Source of the DNA: Thermoflavimicrobium daqui
Lineage (GTDB): Bacteria; Bacillota; Bacilli; Thermoactinomycetales; Thermoactinomycetaceae
NCBI RefSeq assembly: GCF_003313465.1
Contig: NZ_KZ845674.1
Location: 1 to 64,000 of the forward strand
Reading direction: 5' to 3'
DNA length: 64,000 bases
The translations under genes and the position numbers were made by a program. Positions within the stretch are counted from its first letter, which is position 1; each line of letters begins with the position of its first letter. Below the pieces are notes generated by a model. It was not told the origin of the DNA, did not search any database, and worked only from the letters and a program-made list of their open reading frames with translations. Below, piece by piece: positions 8,974-17,526 of the stretch.

Positions 8974-10014
8974 ATGAGAGGAAAATGGCGGCTCACTTTT
9001 CAAGTGGGTTTTACTTATATTGGTACGGTGATCGGTGCGGGATTTGCTTCAGGACAAGAAATGTTACAGTTTTTTTCTGTGTATGGTAAGTATAGTTATC
9101 TAGGGATTATGATTAGTACCTTTTTTTTCGCTTGGCTAGGAGTTCGCATGATGGTGATCGGGGCACGGCTTGGTGCAGACTCTTATCAGGAATTTAATCG
9201 ATTTCTGTTTGGGAAACGTTTAGGTGAATGGATGAATCATCTTGTGACGATTATGCTATTTGGTGTAACCGTTGCAATGTTAGCAGGAACAGGTGCACTG
9301 TTCGAAGAACAATTAGGTCTTTCCTTTCACTTGGGAGTTTGGTTATCCATTATTTTTGCTTATTGGTTTAACCTTCGTGGACTAGATGGGATATTATCAG
9401 TCAATACATTCGTTGTGCCTTTTATGCTAGGATTTATGCTATTTGTTGTATGGATGGGATTGCAACAAGGAGAGGTGGGACCACTTTGGGAGAAACTACC
9501 GATCCGTGCAGAACCCCATTGGTTGATAGCGACGATTTCTTATATCGCTTTTAATTTGGTTTTGTCTCAATCGGTGTTGGTACCACTTGGAGCAAGTATT
9601 CGAGATGAAGTGATTTTACGATGGGGTGGATGGATTGGAGCGATTGGGCTAGGGATAATGATGCTTATTGGTAACATGGTGATTCAATGGCACTTAGAGG
9701 AAGTTCTGCTAGCCAAAATTCCTATGGGTTGGGTGATTGCAGAGATTGGAAAAGGGATTCAACTCTTGTTTTTATTGTTAGTCTGGGGTGAAATTCTAAC
9801 CACCCTTATTGGGGATGTATATGGACTAGCAGCCAGTTTAAGAAAATGGGTTTCTATACGAACAACATGGTTAATCACGGGAATTTTTCTATTGGCTTAT
9901 TTATTATCATTTGTCGGCTTCTCCAATCTCGTCCGTTATTTATATCCACTGTTTGGTTACTGTGGTTTGGGAATGGTATTTCTGCTAGTTGTACGTCGAA
10001 TGCCGTCTTATTAA
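8974..10014 (+). CDS. YkvI-family multi-spanning membrane protein (putative transporter)
   Basis: 346 residues with about ten hydrophobic segments. The first (QVGFTYIGTVIGAGFASGQE) carries a GAGFASGQE loop typical of YkvI-type proteins, which are distant relatives of sodium:solute symporters. Substrate is not known for the family, so none is assigned. Start ATG 8974 follows AAAGGGGTGA. The next gene starts 56 bases downstream on the same strand, so the two may be co-transcribed. Confidence 0.75.
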   Translation: MRGKWRLTFQVGFTYIGTVIGAGFASGQEMLQFFSVYGKYSYLGIMISTFFFAWLGVRMMVIGARLGADSYQEFNRFLFGKRLGEWMNHLVTIMLFGVTVAMLAGTGALFEEQLGLSFHLGVWLSIIFAYWFNLRGLDGILSVNTFVVPFMLGFMLFVVWMGLQQGEVGPLWEKLPIRAEPHWLIATISYIAFNLVLSQSVLVPLGASIRDEVILRWGGWIGAIGLGIMMLIGNMVIQWHLEEVLLAKIPMGWVIAEIGKGIQLLFLLLVWGEILTTLIGDVYGLAASLRKWVSIRTTWLITGIFLLAYLLSFVGFSNLVRYLYPLFGYCGLGMVFLLVVRRMPSY

Positions 10015-10070
10015 GCTGAATATTTAGCGATAACTCAGCAGAAGGTGTTAGAGAGAAAGGGGGAAGAAAG

Positions 10071-10601
10071 TTGAAGGGGCTTTTACTCATTGGATTAGCT
10101 TATGTCTTAGGAGCAATTCCCTTGGCTGAATGGATCAAACAAAAGAAAAGATATGTCCCCCATCTGTACTTATCGATGATCTATTTAGCCAAGGGAATGA
10201 TTGCCACAGGAGCAGCGTGGATGATCGGAGGGCTTATGATTGCCCATATGGCTGCTATCGCTGTAGTGATAGGGCAGATGTATTCATTTTTTTATAGTAC
10301 ACGTGGAGAGAAGGGGATGATGGTCGCAGCAGGAGCGATTTTTATTTTAAGTCCAGTCATTATTCTGATTGGGGCATTCATTTATTTATTCAGTTTGCTA
10401 ATCACTAGGTATCTATTTTTATCTACGTTCTTTTCAACCATTGCTGTGATCCTTATTTCACTTGTAGTAGCTAGTCACGCTATGTTATGGTTGGTCACGA
10501 TTACGATTGGACTTATGATCTTATTTCGACAAAAAAAGCATTGGCAACGATATCGCCGAGGGCTTGAGCCACCCTATCACTGGCGTAAGCCATTTAGCTA
10601 A
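10071..10601 (+). CDS. PlsY-like integral membrane protein, catalytic motifs degenerate
   Basis: 176 residues, five or six hydrophobic segments. The N-terminus, LAYVLGAIPLAEW, resembles the first motif of glycerol-3-phosphate acyltransferase PlsY (GSIP). At the position of the PlsY GGKG motif this protein has a GQMYSFFYSTRGEKG segment: the conserved His and one Gly are replaced. It may be a diverged paralogue with altered or no acyltransferase activity; the true plsY would lie elsewhere. Start is TTG 10071, after AAAGGGGGAA. It ends tail-to-tail with the next gene, overlapping by four bases. Confidence 0.55.
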   Translation: MKGLLLIGLAYVLGAIPLAEWIKQKKRYVPHLYLSMIYLAKGMIATGAAWMIGGLMIAHMAAIAVVIGQMYSFFYSTRGEKGMMVAAGAIFILSPVIILIGAFIYLFSLLITRYLFLSTFFSTIAVILISLVVASHAMLWLVTITIGLMILFRQKKHWQRYRRGLEPPYHWRKPFS

Positions 10602-11389
10602 ATATGCCAAGAGACTTTGTAGCCAGTATGCTTACGGATATTAAGGACTCCTTGATCAAAAATTAGATACTGTGCTTTAATTCCCATCAGCTTTGCAGTA
10701 ATCACCGCTTGTTTATCTAAATTGAGTGAAGTGATTTTGTCTGGGACAGATAGATGGGGATAGTTGAATGTATAAGGCTCATTAATGGGAAGTAGATAAG
10801 GATGATATTCTTCGGGAATTTTCTCGACTATTTGTGCTCTAACTTCGATTAAATTCTCATCACGAATGTCATTTTTAAGCATTTTGCGCCAGTTGGTCTT
10901 ATCTTTGATGTATTGTGCAAGGTGGACTTCAAGCTCCCCAGCTATTTTTCGGCTAGGTACTTCCATGATCGGAAGGGCAGCGACGGCTCCTTGGTCAATC
11001 CAACGTTTGAGTGCATTGGGCTTTCGAGTAATTCCTACTTTTACTTCGCTACTTAAAGCGAGATAGACGTAATGAGCTTGCATACAGAATTTTTCACCAA
11101 AGGCAGTATCCCGACATGTTCCTTTATGAAAGTGGCACAGTTCTGGCTTTACAATACATAGGTCATTTTCTGCTAGATTCGTATAACAAGGATAGCAGTA
11201 TCCATTGTTGTATGTTTTTTTTATTTTACGTCCACAATGGCGACATGCTTTTTCACCTAAAAAAGTAAGTTGAATGGTTTCACCAAGAGCTTCATTTAGT
11301 AAAACACGCTCATTACCTACTGGAAGATAGTAGGTAACAGGTGTAGATGGTTCATGTTGTAAAGGTTCGAGATAACCGATTTGTTCCAT
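10598..11389 (-). CDS. DUF2797 domain protein with zinc-ribbon cysteines
   Basis: 263 residues. An N-terminal Cys-rich part (CRHCG near 50, then CYPC, a lone C and CHFHKGTC) suggests a structural zinc site. It is followed by YVYLALSSEVKVGITR, a later Arg and an ELEVHLAQYI segment. This order (Y-V-Y, K-V-G-I-T, R, E) is reminiscent of the GIY-YIG nuclease fold, but that is my inference; the family is officially of unknown function. Start ATG 11389 follows GAGGTGTCGTC. The gene stands alone on the minus strand. Confidence 0.7.
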   Translation of the reverse strand: MEQIGYLEPLQHEPSTPVTYYLPVGNERVLLNEALGETIQLTFLGEKACRHCGRKIKKTYNNGYCYPCYTNLAENDLCIVKPELCHFHKGTCRDTAFGEKFCMQAHYVYLALSSEVKVGITRKPNALKRWIDQGAVAALPIMEVPSRKIAGELEVHLAQYIKDKTNWRKMLKNDIRDENLIEVRAQIVEKIPEEYHPYLLPINEPYTFNYPHLSVPDKITSLNLDKQAVITAKLMGIKAQYLIFDQGVLNIRKHTGYKVSWHI

Positions 11390-11631
11390 GACGACACCTC
11401 ATTGAGAATAAACTATTTCTAGTATAACGATGATTACTAAAGAATCCTATAGCTATTTTTAACCGGTTTGACCAAAAATGTGGAAAATCAGGTAGAGAGG
11501 AAAATAGATTTTAAGCTTGCAACAGCTTTCTGACATATTCAAACAGCAATTTGATTCCTTCAATATTTGCAGTTAAAATAAAATTAATACTATTATAAAA
11601 TAATCTATTCATTAAAGGAGAGATTTGAAAC

Positions 11632-13407
11632 TTGCAGAAAAAGTGGAACCTTGTTGGGGCTGTTCTGACTAGTGGCTTACTATTTTCCACACTAGCTTTA
11701 CCAAACGCTATTGATGCAAAGGCAAAATCCCATGTTGCTAAGAAAAAGAAAAAGCAATCCTATTCTTCGGTTTCGATAGGAAATGCGGGTATGGTCGTGA
11801 CAGCACATCCTCTAGCTTCCAAAATAGGAGCTGATGTTTTGAAGAAAGGGGGAAATGCTGTTGACGCTGCCGTCGCAATCCAGTTTGCACTAAATGTAAC
11901 TGAACCCATGATGTCAGGGATCGGTGGCGGTGGTTTTATGATGGTGTATGATGCCAAAAAGAAAAATGTCTCGATTATTGATAGTCGGGAACGGGCACCT
12001 AAGTCAGCTCATCCTCGGATGTTTTTAGATGAAACTGGTAAAGAAATCCCATTCTCGATCCGATCAACCCAAGGATATGCTGTAGGTGTTCCGGGTACAC
12101 TAAAGGGTTTGGAAGCAGCTCTCGAGCGCTTTGGGACACAACCCCTATCGAAATTAATCAAGCCGTCAATTCAGCTAGCGGAAAAAGGAGTGCCTGTCAA
12201 TCGAGTATTGGCGAAATCGATCGCTGAGAATCAAGAGATGTTAGCAAAAACAGCAGCTAAAGATGTGTTTCTACCAAATGGAAAGCCCTTACAAGAAGGA
12301 GATAAGCTAGTACAAAAGGACTTAGCCAAAACGTTCCGTCTGATACAGAAAAAAGGCTCTAAAGCATTGTATGAAGGGAAAGTAGCAAAGGCACTTGTCG
12401 ATGTAGTCAATCAAAAAGGGGGAAAAATGGCGCTAAGTGACTTGAAAAATTATCATGTTACAACAGATAAGCCCATGATAGCAGAGTATGAAGGACATAA
12501 GATAGTGACTATGCCACCTCCAAGTTCAGGTGGAGTGACTGTCTTACAAATTTTAAAGCTGCTCGAACAAGCTAAAGTAAAGGAAAAAGGTGTTCGTTCT
12601 GCGGATAAGTATCATTTGTTTACGGAAGCGATGCATTTAGCTTATGCTGATCGGGGAGCCTATCTTGGCGATCCTGAGTTTGTAGATATGCCACTTAAAG
12701 GACTTTTGCACCCTAAATATATCGAGGAACGAGCGAAATTGATCGATCCGAAGAAAGCGAACACACGTGTATTAGCTGGAGACCCATGGAAATATGAAGG
12801 TAGAAAACCAGCAAAAAAAGGAGTGCAACAGGAGCATCCGCCCGGACAGACGACCCACTTTACTGTTGCAGATCGATTTGGCAATCTTGTTTCATATACG
12901 ACCACGATTGAACAAGAATTTGGCACAGGAATCATGGTTCCGGGATATGGATTCATGCTAAACAATGAGATGACTGACTTTGATGCAAAACCAGGTGGCC
13001 CAAACGAGGTTCAAGCTGGGAAGCGCCCAAGAAGCAGTATGACTCCAACCATTATTTTTAAAGGTGATAAACCTGTGATGACCGTAGGATCACCTGGTGG
13101 TTCTACCATTATTTCTTCTGTTTACCAAGTGATTTTTAATCGACTAAGTTATGGAATGGATATCAAAAAAGCTGTCGAAGAGCCTCGTATTTTTAGCAGC
13201 CAATATCCGAAAATTCGCTGGGAAAAAGGAGTTCCAGATGCAGTACGTGAGGAATTAATGAAACGTGGGCATAGTTTTGAAGAGGCTCCGAAAGAGATTG
13301 GCAATGCTAACTCGATGTGGATCGATCCGAAAACCGGCTTATATATTGGAGCAGGAGACTCGTCTCGTGAAAGCACAGCGATTGGAATTTGGGATAAGAA
13401 GAGATAA
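11632..13407 (+). CDS. ggt: Gamma-glutamyltranspeptidase precursor
   Basis: Extracellular enzyme that cleaves and transfers the gamma-glutamyl group of glutathione or poly-gamma-glutamate. 591 residues, close to B. subtilis Ggt. A signal peptide (about 1-28, ending LPNAIDAKA) precedes a basic segment. The autocleavage site is visible as GQTTHFTVAD, where the second Thr would become the N-terminal nucleophile of the small subunit. Downstream NNEMTDF and GSPGGSTII fit the glutamyl-binding pocket. Start is TTG 11632 after AAAGGAGAG. A plausible promoter (TTGCAG near 11567, TATTAT near 11591) lies just upstream. Confidence 0.93.
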   Translation: MQKKWNLVGAVLTSGLLFSTLALPNAIDAKAKSHVAKKKKKQSYSSVSIGNAGMVVTAHPLASKIGADVLKKGGNAVDAAVAIQFALNVTEPMMSGIGGGGFMMVYDAKKKNVSIIDSRERAPKSAHPRMFLDETGKEIPFSIRSTQGYAVGVPGTLKGLEAALERFGTQPLSKLIKPSIQLAEKGVPVNRVLAKSIAENQEMLAKTAAKDVFLPNGKPLQEGDKLVQKDLAKTFRLIQKKGSKALYEGKVAKALVDVVNQKGGKMALSDLKNYHVTTDKPMIAEYEGHKIVTMPPPSSGGVTVLQILKLLEQAKVKEKGVRSADKYHLFTEAMHLAYADRGAYLGDPEFVDMPLKGLLHPKYIEERAKLIDPKKANTRVLAGDPWKYEGRKPAKKGVQQEHPPGQTTHFTVADRFGNLVSYTTTIEQEFGTGIMVPGYGFMLNNEMTDFDAKPGGPNEVQAGKRPRSSMTPTIIFKGDKPVMTVGSPGGSTIISSVYQVIFNRLSYGMDIKKAVEEPRIFSSQYPKIRWEKGVPDAVREELMKRGHSFEEAPKEIGNANSMWIDPKTGLYIGAGDSSRESTAIGIWDKKR

Positions 13408-13477
13408 ACGATTCGAAGTCAATTCAACAAGTATAGAGAAAATGTATACCAGTTATCCTAAAATCACAGGAGTGTTG

Positions 13478-13717
13478 AGGTAAGAAAGGGAGGCATTTTT
13501 CGACTAAGTAGACCTCATGATTGTCTTACCTAGCGGAAGTGAATGGAATCCGATGGGCTTTTAGCGCAGTGACTTCCGTGTGTTACTTCCATACGGCTCC
13601 CATAGTTCCATCTGAAGGAATGAGCTGACTCGGACTCATCCTTGCCAGACATCATCAGTCACGTGGCGAAAACATGCCCTCACTCCATTCCAATATGATG
13701 TAAATTAATAGACCTGT
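13478..13717 (+). repeat. RepB intergenic repeat, copy 1
   Basis: Begins AGGTAAGAAAGGGAGGCATT and contains TTTTTCGACTAAGTAGACCT. It ends in CATCAGTCACGTGGCGAAAA, then CATGCCCTC and a short AT-rich tail. The outer ends (GAGGCATTTTTCG and CGAAAACATGCCCTC) can pair. A central hairpin pairs TGGAATCCGATGG with CCATCTGAAGGAA. The same ends and central pairing occur in the copies at 23521 and 37010. Most of the 13408-13886 gap is this repeat plus the terminator at 13763. Confidence 0.8.
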
Positions 13718-13762
13718 TAAAATCATATGATTGGATATAACTTCTAAAGATTTTAAAAAGGT

Positions 13763-13801
13763 GGCAACCTTCTTTTTACGAAAGGTTGCCGTATTTTTTT
13801 G
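13763..13801 (+). terminator. Intrinsic terminator
   Basis: GGCAACCTT (13763-13771) pairs with AAGGTTGCC (13782-13790), followed by GTATTTTTTT. It lies after ggt and RepB. Confidence 0.85.
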
Positions 13802-13886
13802 GATAAATTATATTAAATTGTAAAAATATGTAATTTTATGTTAAACTATCTTTGTGACTCAGATTCATCTTAAAGGGGGTTATTTG

Positions 13887-14498
13887 GTGGACAAGTTTTA
13901 TCGTATTGCCTTTATGACTACAGGAGTAGGACTTTTTGTTCTATCGAGCATGACCAGCGCTGCTACGCTGGCGAAGCAGGTTCCTGTGACTTCCAAAAAG
14001 CCAGACAAAGTAGAGAAAAAAGGGTCTTACATCTATGAATGGTACAATGGTCCTAGCCCTAGTCAATTACCATCAGAAAAAGAAATGGCTAAGAACCGAG
14101 CGAAGAAAAGTATCAATAAAACGACGGGCTCTAAATATGATAATACGGACCCAGTAGCTACAGGTTGTGCCAACGATGTAATTACAGCCAAAAGTGTTAG
14201 AGTCGTTAGGGCTTCGGATAAAGCCGTATTAGGAACTGTTGAGCTCCGCTACAGCAGGACATGTAAAACAGCATGGGCGCGAATGAATGTAAAAAATATA
14301 AGTACACTTCAATATGGTGATGCCAAGTTATACCGGAAGGAAGCGGGACAGTTTACAGGAAAAGGTGCTGCCTATGTCACCCCAGGTGATAGCAACTATA
14401 CCAATCAGTTTGATGACGATGGGACAGTTAGTTATGCTGAAGGAGATATTGTTGAGCGAAGTGGCAAAATACATCGAGCTAAAACGGATTCATACTGA
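13887..14498 (+). CDS. Secreted DUF2690 (YjfA-like) protein, copy 1
   Basis: 203 residues with a cleavable-type signal peptide (about 1-27, ending TSAATLA). The mature part has a basic linker and then a DUF2690-like domain: TGCANDVITAKSV, VELRYSRTCKTAWARM, and a C-terminal TNQFDDDGTVS segment. The two Cys (in GCAND and RTCKT) probably form a disulfide. Function of the family is unknown. Start is GTG 13887, after TAAAGGGGG; the in-frame GTG at 13854 lacks a ribosome site. A close paralogue follows at 14707. Confidence 0.8.
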   Translation: MDKFYRIAFMTTGVGLFVLSSMTSAATLAKQVPVTSKKPDKVEKKGSYIYEWYNGPSPSQLPSEKEMAKNRAKKSINKTTGSKYDNTDPVATGCANDVITAKSVRVVRASDKAVLGTVELRYSRTCKTAWARMNVKNISTLQYGDAKLYRKEAGQFTGKGAAYVTPGDSNYTNQFDDDGTVSYAEGDIVERSGKIHRAKTDSY

Positions 14499-14525
14499 TA
14501 AAAAGATGGTAAAGTCCCATATCTA

Positions 14526-14676
14526 ATAGAGCATGTTGCATAATTGGAATCAAAACCTAGATCATTCCTAGATGAAGCCGCGAATCTTTTTTGTGTAGGA
14601 TCGACTTTTGCGCCAAACCTTTAGCGGGAGTGAGTGGGGAAGCGATGAGCGGCTGATTAAGAGGGCAACCTCTAAT
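14526..14676 (+). repeat. RepA MITE-like repeat, copy 1
   Basis: Runs from AGAGCATGTTGCATAATTGG to GAGGGCAACCTCT, with GTGAGTGGGGAAGCGATGAG inside. It is nearly identical to the inverted copy at 16234-16387 and close to 62842-62995. Ends carry short inverted repeats (AGAG..TTGC against GCAACCTCT). No coding capacity. It abuts the second DUF2690 gene, so its 3' end may form part of that gene's leader. Confidence 0.85.
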
Positions 14677-14706
14677 AGAAAGCAAAAGATAGAAAGGATG
14701 AAGAGT

Positions 14707-15327
14707 GTGAAAAAGCGAGGATCTGTGGCAGCTTTGTCTAGTTTTATCCTCTTAGCAGGGGTTACTAGTACGGTGAATGCATTACCCGTAGATCAATCAA
14801 CCTCTTCTATTGCAAAAAAACCTGTGAAAATCGAAAGAAAAGGGTCTATGACTTATGAGTGGTATAATGGGGCGAGCCCTACAAAACTACCATCTGAACA
14901 AGAAATAGCAAAAAAGAAGGCGAGAAGAGGAGCAGCAAAAACTCTCACTTCCGTGAAAGCTTCCTATGATAATACGGACCCAGCTAGTACAGGTTGTGCC
15001 AACGATGCTATCACAGCCAAAAGTGTCAGAGTTTTAAGAACATCAGATAAGAAAGTACTAGGAACGATCGAACTACGTTATAGTCGGAAATGTAAAACCG
15101 CTTGGTCAAGAATGGGAGTTGAAAAACTAAGTATGATCAAAGAAGGGGAGGCTTTTCTCTATCGTAAGGAGTCAGATAGTTTTGTTTATAAAGGAAGTGC
15201 TGGAGTCTCCCCTGGAACCTCAAACTATACCAATCAATTTAATGATGACAAAACCGTTTCTTTGTCCCATGGGCGTATCCAACTTCGGGACAACCAGTAC
15301 TATGAGGCAGAAACGGAACCTTACTAA
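14707..15327 (+). CDS. Secreted DUF2690 (YjfA-like) protein, copy 2
   Basis: 206 residues with a signal peptide (about 1-26, ending TSTVNALPV). The mature domain matches the preceding paralogue: GSMTYEWYNGASPTKLPSE, TGCANDAITAKSV, IELRYSRKCKTAWSRM and TNQFNDDKTVS. The Cys pair is conserved. Start chosen is GTG 14707, 9 bases after AGAAAGG; ATG 14698 would sit directly on the ribosome site, and the longer frame from 14608 begins inside RepA. The gene lies between two inverted RepA copies. Confidence 0.8.
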   Translation: MKKRGSVAALSSFILLAGVTSTVNALPVDQSTSSIAKKPVKIERKGSMTYEWYNGASPTKLPSEQEIAKKKARRGAAKTLTSVKASYDNTDPASTGCANDAITAKSVRVLRTSDKKVLGTIELRYSRKCKTAWSRMGVEKLSMIKEGEAFLYRKESDSFVYKGSAGVSPGTSNYTNQFNDDKTVSLSHGRIQLRDNQYYEAETEPY

Positions 15328-15336
15328 GAAGAATGA

Positions 15337-15369
15337 GACAGGCTAGCCAAATTTTACGGCTAGCCTGTC
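15337..15369. terminator. Bidirectional terminator between DUF2690 gene and hydrolase
   Basis: A 12-bp perfect stem, GACAGGCTAGCC/GGCTAGCCTGTC, overlaps the stop codon of the minus-strand hydrolase and serves convergent genes. Confidence 0.8.
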
Positions 15370-16205
15370 AATGTCTCCTGAAAAAATTGAACGCTTAAGT
15401 TAATAGCATCATTTAATTGTGGAGTCATACTTGTAAAAGGATGTACTGCTCGAAATGTATGGTTCGCATTTGATATCACCTCAAGCCGTGCTCGAGGGGC
15501 TTGTTGGAAGATTTGTTGAGCCCCTTCCATAAAGCCAGGATGGTCCTGATCTGCTTGAACGATCAAAAGAGGTTGAGTAAGAGTAGAAAGTCGCTTGATA
15601 AAGTTGAAACGTTCCCAATTTCGTTCCAAATCCTCAATCACTTCCAAATCAATGGGCATCTCTTGTTTAGTTCGGGCATTCGTGATATAGACCCGTCCTT
15701 TTTCTTTGATTTCACGAATGAGCTCATCACCAAAGAAGTCTGGACGGGGGATGCTGTTCCAGATCGTCACACTTTTAATTTGAGGATGTTCTAAAGTAAA
15801 GATGAGACTATTGCCACCACCACGGCTGTGTCCCAGAATTCCCAAGCGTTCTTTATCCATCTGTGAACTATAAGGGAGTTGCCCCTGTTGGATCGCTTGA
15901 AGGATCAGAGCAATATCTTCTTGTTCACGACTAAATGTAAGGCGAGCAAATTTCTCAAGCTCACTATAAGTATTTGGATCATCACCTACTCCATTCATTG
16001 AAAAATCAAATGTAATCGCCACAAAGCCTGCATCTGCTAATTTCTCTGCAAGTATCGGGAAAAATCCCCATTCTTTAAAAGCTTTAAAACCATGACAGAT
16101 GATAATAGTTGGAACTGGATTTGATAGATTGGATGGGATAGTGACTTCTCCCCGAATGACTCGCTCTTCTTTTCCTACATCCATTTGAAAAGATTGTTTT
16201 AACAT
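15360..16205 (-). CDS. Alpha/beta hydrolase
   Basis: 281 residues of a cytoplasmic serine hydrolase. The oxyanion-hole segment is IIICHGFKAFKEWG. The nucleophile elbow is GHSRGG (Ser near 148), an acid appears in QADQDHPG and the His in NANHTFR. The size and arrangement fit dienelactone hydrolase/acyl-esterase-like enzymes; the substrate cannot be inferred. No signal peptide. Start ATG 16205 lies after GGAAAGGATGA. A RepA copy lies immediately upstream, so expression may start from or beyond that element. Confidence 0.85.
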   Translation of the reverse strand: MLKQSFQMDVGKEERVIRGEVTIPSNLSNPVPTIIICHGFKAFKEWGFFPILAEKLADAGFVAITFDFSMNGVGDDPNTYSELEKFARLTFSREQEDIALILQAIQQGQLPYSSQMDKERLGILGHSRGGGNSLIFTLEHPQIKSVTIWNSIPRPDFFGDELIREIKEKGRVYITNARTKQEMPIDLEVIEDLERNWERFNFIKRLSTLTQPLLIVQADQDHPGFMEGAQQIFQQAPRARLEVISNANHTFRAVHPFTSMTPQLNDAINLSVQFFQETLTG

Positions 16206-16233
16206 TTCAGTTCATCCTTTCCGTTTTAACTTT

Positions 16234-16387
16234 CTTAAGAGGTTGCCTTCTTAATCAGCCGCTCATCGCTTCCCCACTCACTCCCGCTAAAGGTTTGGCG
16301 CAAAAGTCGATCCTACACAAAAAAGATTCGTGGCTTCATCTAGGAATGATCTAGGTTTTGGTTCCAATTATGCAACATGCTCTCTTA
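16234..16387 (-). repeat. RepA MITE-like repeat, copy 2 (inverted relative to copy 1)
   Basis: On the minus strand it reads TTAAGAGAGCATGTTGCATA to GGCAACCTCTTAA, almost identical to 14526-14676 in reverse orientation. TTAA flanks both ends and may be a target duplication. Together the two copies bracket the second DUF2690 gene and the hydrolase. Confidence 0.85.
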
Positions 16388-16580
16388 AGTATAAAAACCT
16401 CTTTGGATCAGATCGACTTTTTCTTCAAATGTTAATGGGATTATGTTATGAAAATGGTGAACAGCTGAACTAAAGGGAACTTCCTCTTCTACATCGTAAC
16501 ATGTTAGCAAAATTCTTACGTATCTCTTATAATATGGTTGAACACATATGCAAGAAAAAAATACGAAAGAGGTGAGAAGC

Positions 16581-17516
16581 ATGCGAAATCGAAAGAGCTG
16601 GTGCTCAATGCTTAATTTGGTACTTATTCTTAGCATCTTTATACTCGCAGGCTGTTCAACGAAGTCAGGAGTTAATACACCATCACCAGTAAATCCTTCA
16701 TCGGTTAACTATCCACTTACTCTAACGGATCAAGCTGGAAATAAAGTTACACTCGATAAGCAGCCAAAGCGCATTGTTTCCTTGGCGCCTAGTGCTACTG
16801 AAATTGCGTTTGCTTTGGGATTAAATAAAGAAGTAGTGGGTGTTACTACGAATGATGATTATCCTGCGGAAGTTAAAAAGTTACCCAAAGTGGGCGATAT
16901 GAATATTAATCCTGAAAAAGTTTTAGAATTAAAGCCTGATTTAGTCTTAGCTGCGAAACTAAATGGAAAAGAAACCTTGGATAAGTTGAAAAAGTTAGGC
17001 TTAAAAGTATTGGTATTAGATGCGAATAATTATAAAGATGTATATCGTTCCATTGCTCTAGCTGGAAGCGCAACGAATAGAGCTTTTGAGTCAGATGAAA
17101 TCATTAAAAATATGGAGCAAGAAAAGCTAGCTTTATATCGGACGGTAGGACAGATCCCTGAAAATCAGCGTGTGAAAGTATGGATTGAGATTTCACCACA
17201 ATTACATACAACGGGAAAAGGAACATTTATTGATGAGTTGGTCACTTTAGCAAGTGGAAAAAATGTAGCCAACGGACAGCAAGGATGGCCACAGATTTCT
17301 GCTGAGCAAGTGGTAAAGTGGAATCCGGATGTAATTATCTCCACTTATGGAGATACGCAGGGAATTTTAAAACGTAAAGGCTTTGAAAATGTTACAGCAG
17401 TAAAAAATAAACGGGTTGTGGCTGTAGACCAAAATTTAATTAGCAGACCTGGACCGCGAATTTGGAAAGGATATAAAGAAATTATCAAAGCATTATATCC
17501 AGACAAGGTAAAGTAG
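16581..17516 (+). CDS. btuF: ABC transporter substrate-binding lipoprotein, BtuF-like
   Basis: 311 residues. Signal peptide with lipobox LAGC (Cys 25), then a Thr/Ser/Pro linker and a periplasmic-binding-protein-2 fold: KQPKRIVSLAPSATEIAFAL, two lobes joined by a helix, and a VKWNPDVIIS segment. It is the first gene of a btuFCD-adenosyltransferase operon, so it most likely captures cobalamin or cobinamide. Siderophore or haem remains possible from the fold alone. Start ATG 16581 follows AGAGGTGAGAAGC; the longer frame from 16548 has no ribosome site. No B12 riboswitch was recognised upstream. Confidence 0.82.
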   Translation: MRNRKSWCSMLNLVLILSIFILAGCSTKSGVNTPSPVNPSSVNYPLTLTDQAGNKVTLDKQPKRIVSLAPSATEIAFALGLNKEVVGVTTNDDYPAEVKKLPKVGDMNINPEKVLELKPDLVLAAKLNGKETLDKLKKLGLKVLVLDANNYKDVYRSIALAGSATNRAFESDEIIKNMEQEKLALYRTVGQIPENQRVKVWIEISPQLHTTGKGTFIDELVTLASGKNVANGQQGWPQISAEQVVKWNPDVIISTYGDTQGILKRKGFENVTAVKNKRVVAVDQNLISRPGPRIWKGYKEIIKALYPDKVK

Positions 17517-17526
17517 GGAGAGATGG

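Noticed and set aside
13408-13760. CRISPR-like or phage-attachment origin of the repeats between ggt and DUF2690 genes
   Set aside because: Repeats are dispersed singly through the window, lack regular spacers, and no cas, integrase or tRNA gene is near.
16385-16636. Minus-strand ORF of 83 residues opposite the btuF leader, whose last 40 residues look protein-like
   Set aside because: It overlaps the btuF signal peptide, has no ribosome site or good start, and ends exactly at RepA. It might be a gene remnant cut by the repeat, but this cannot be supported.
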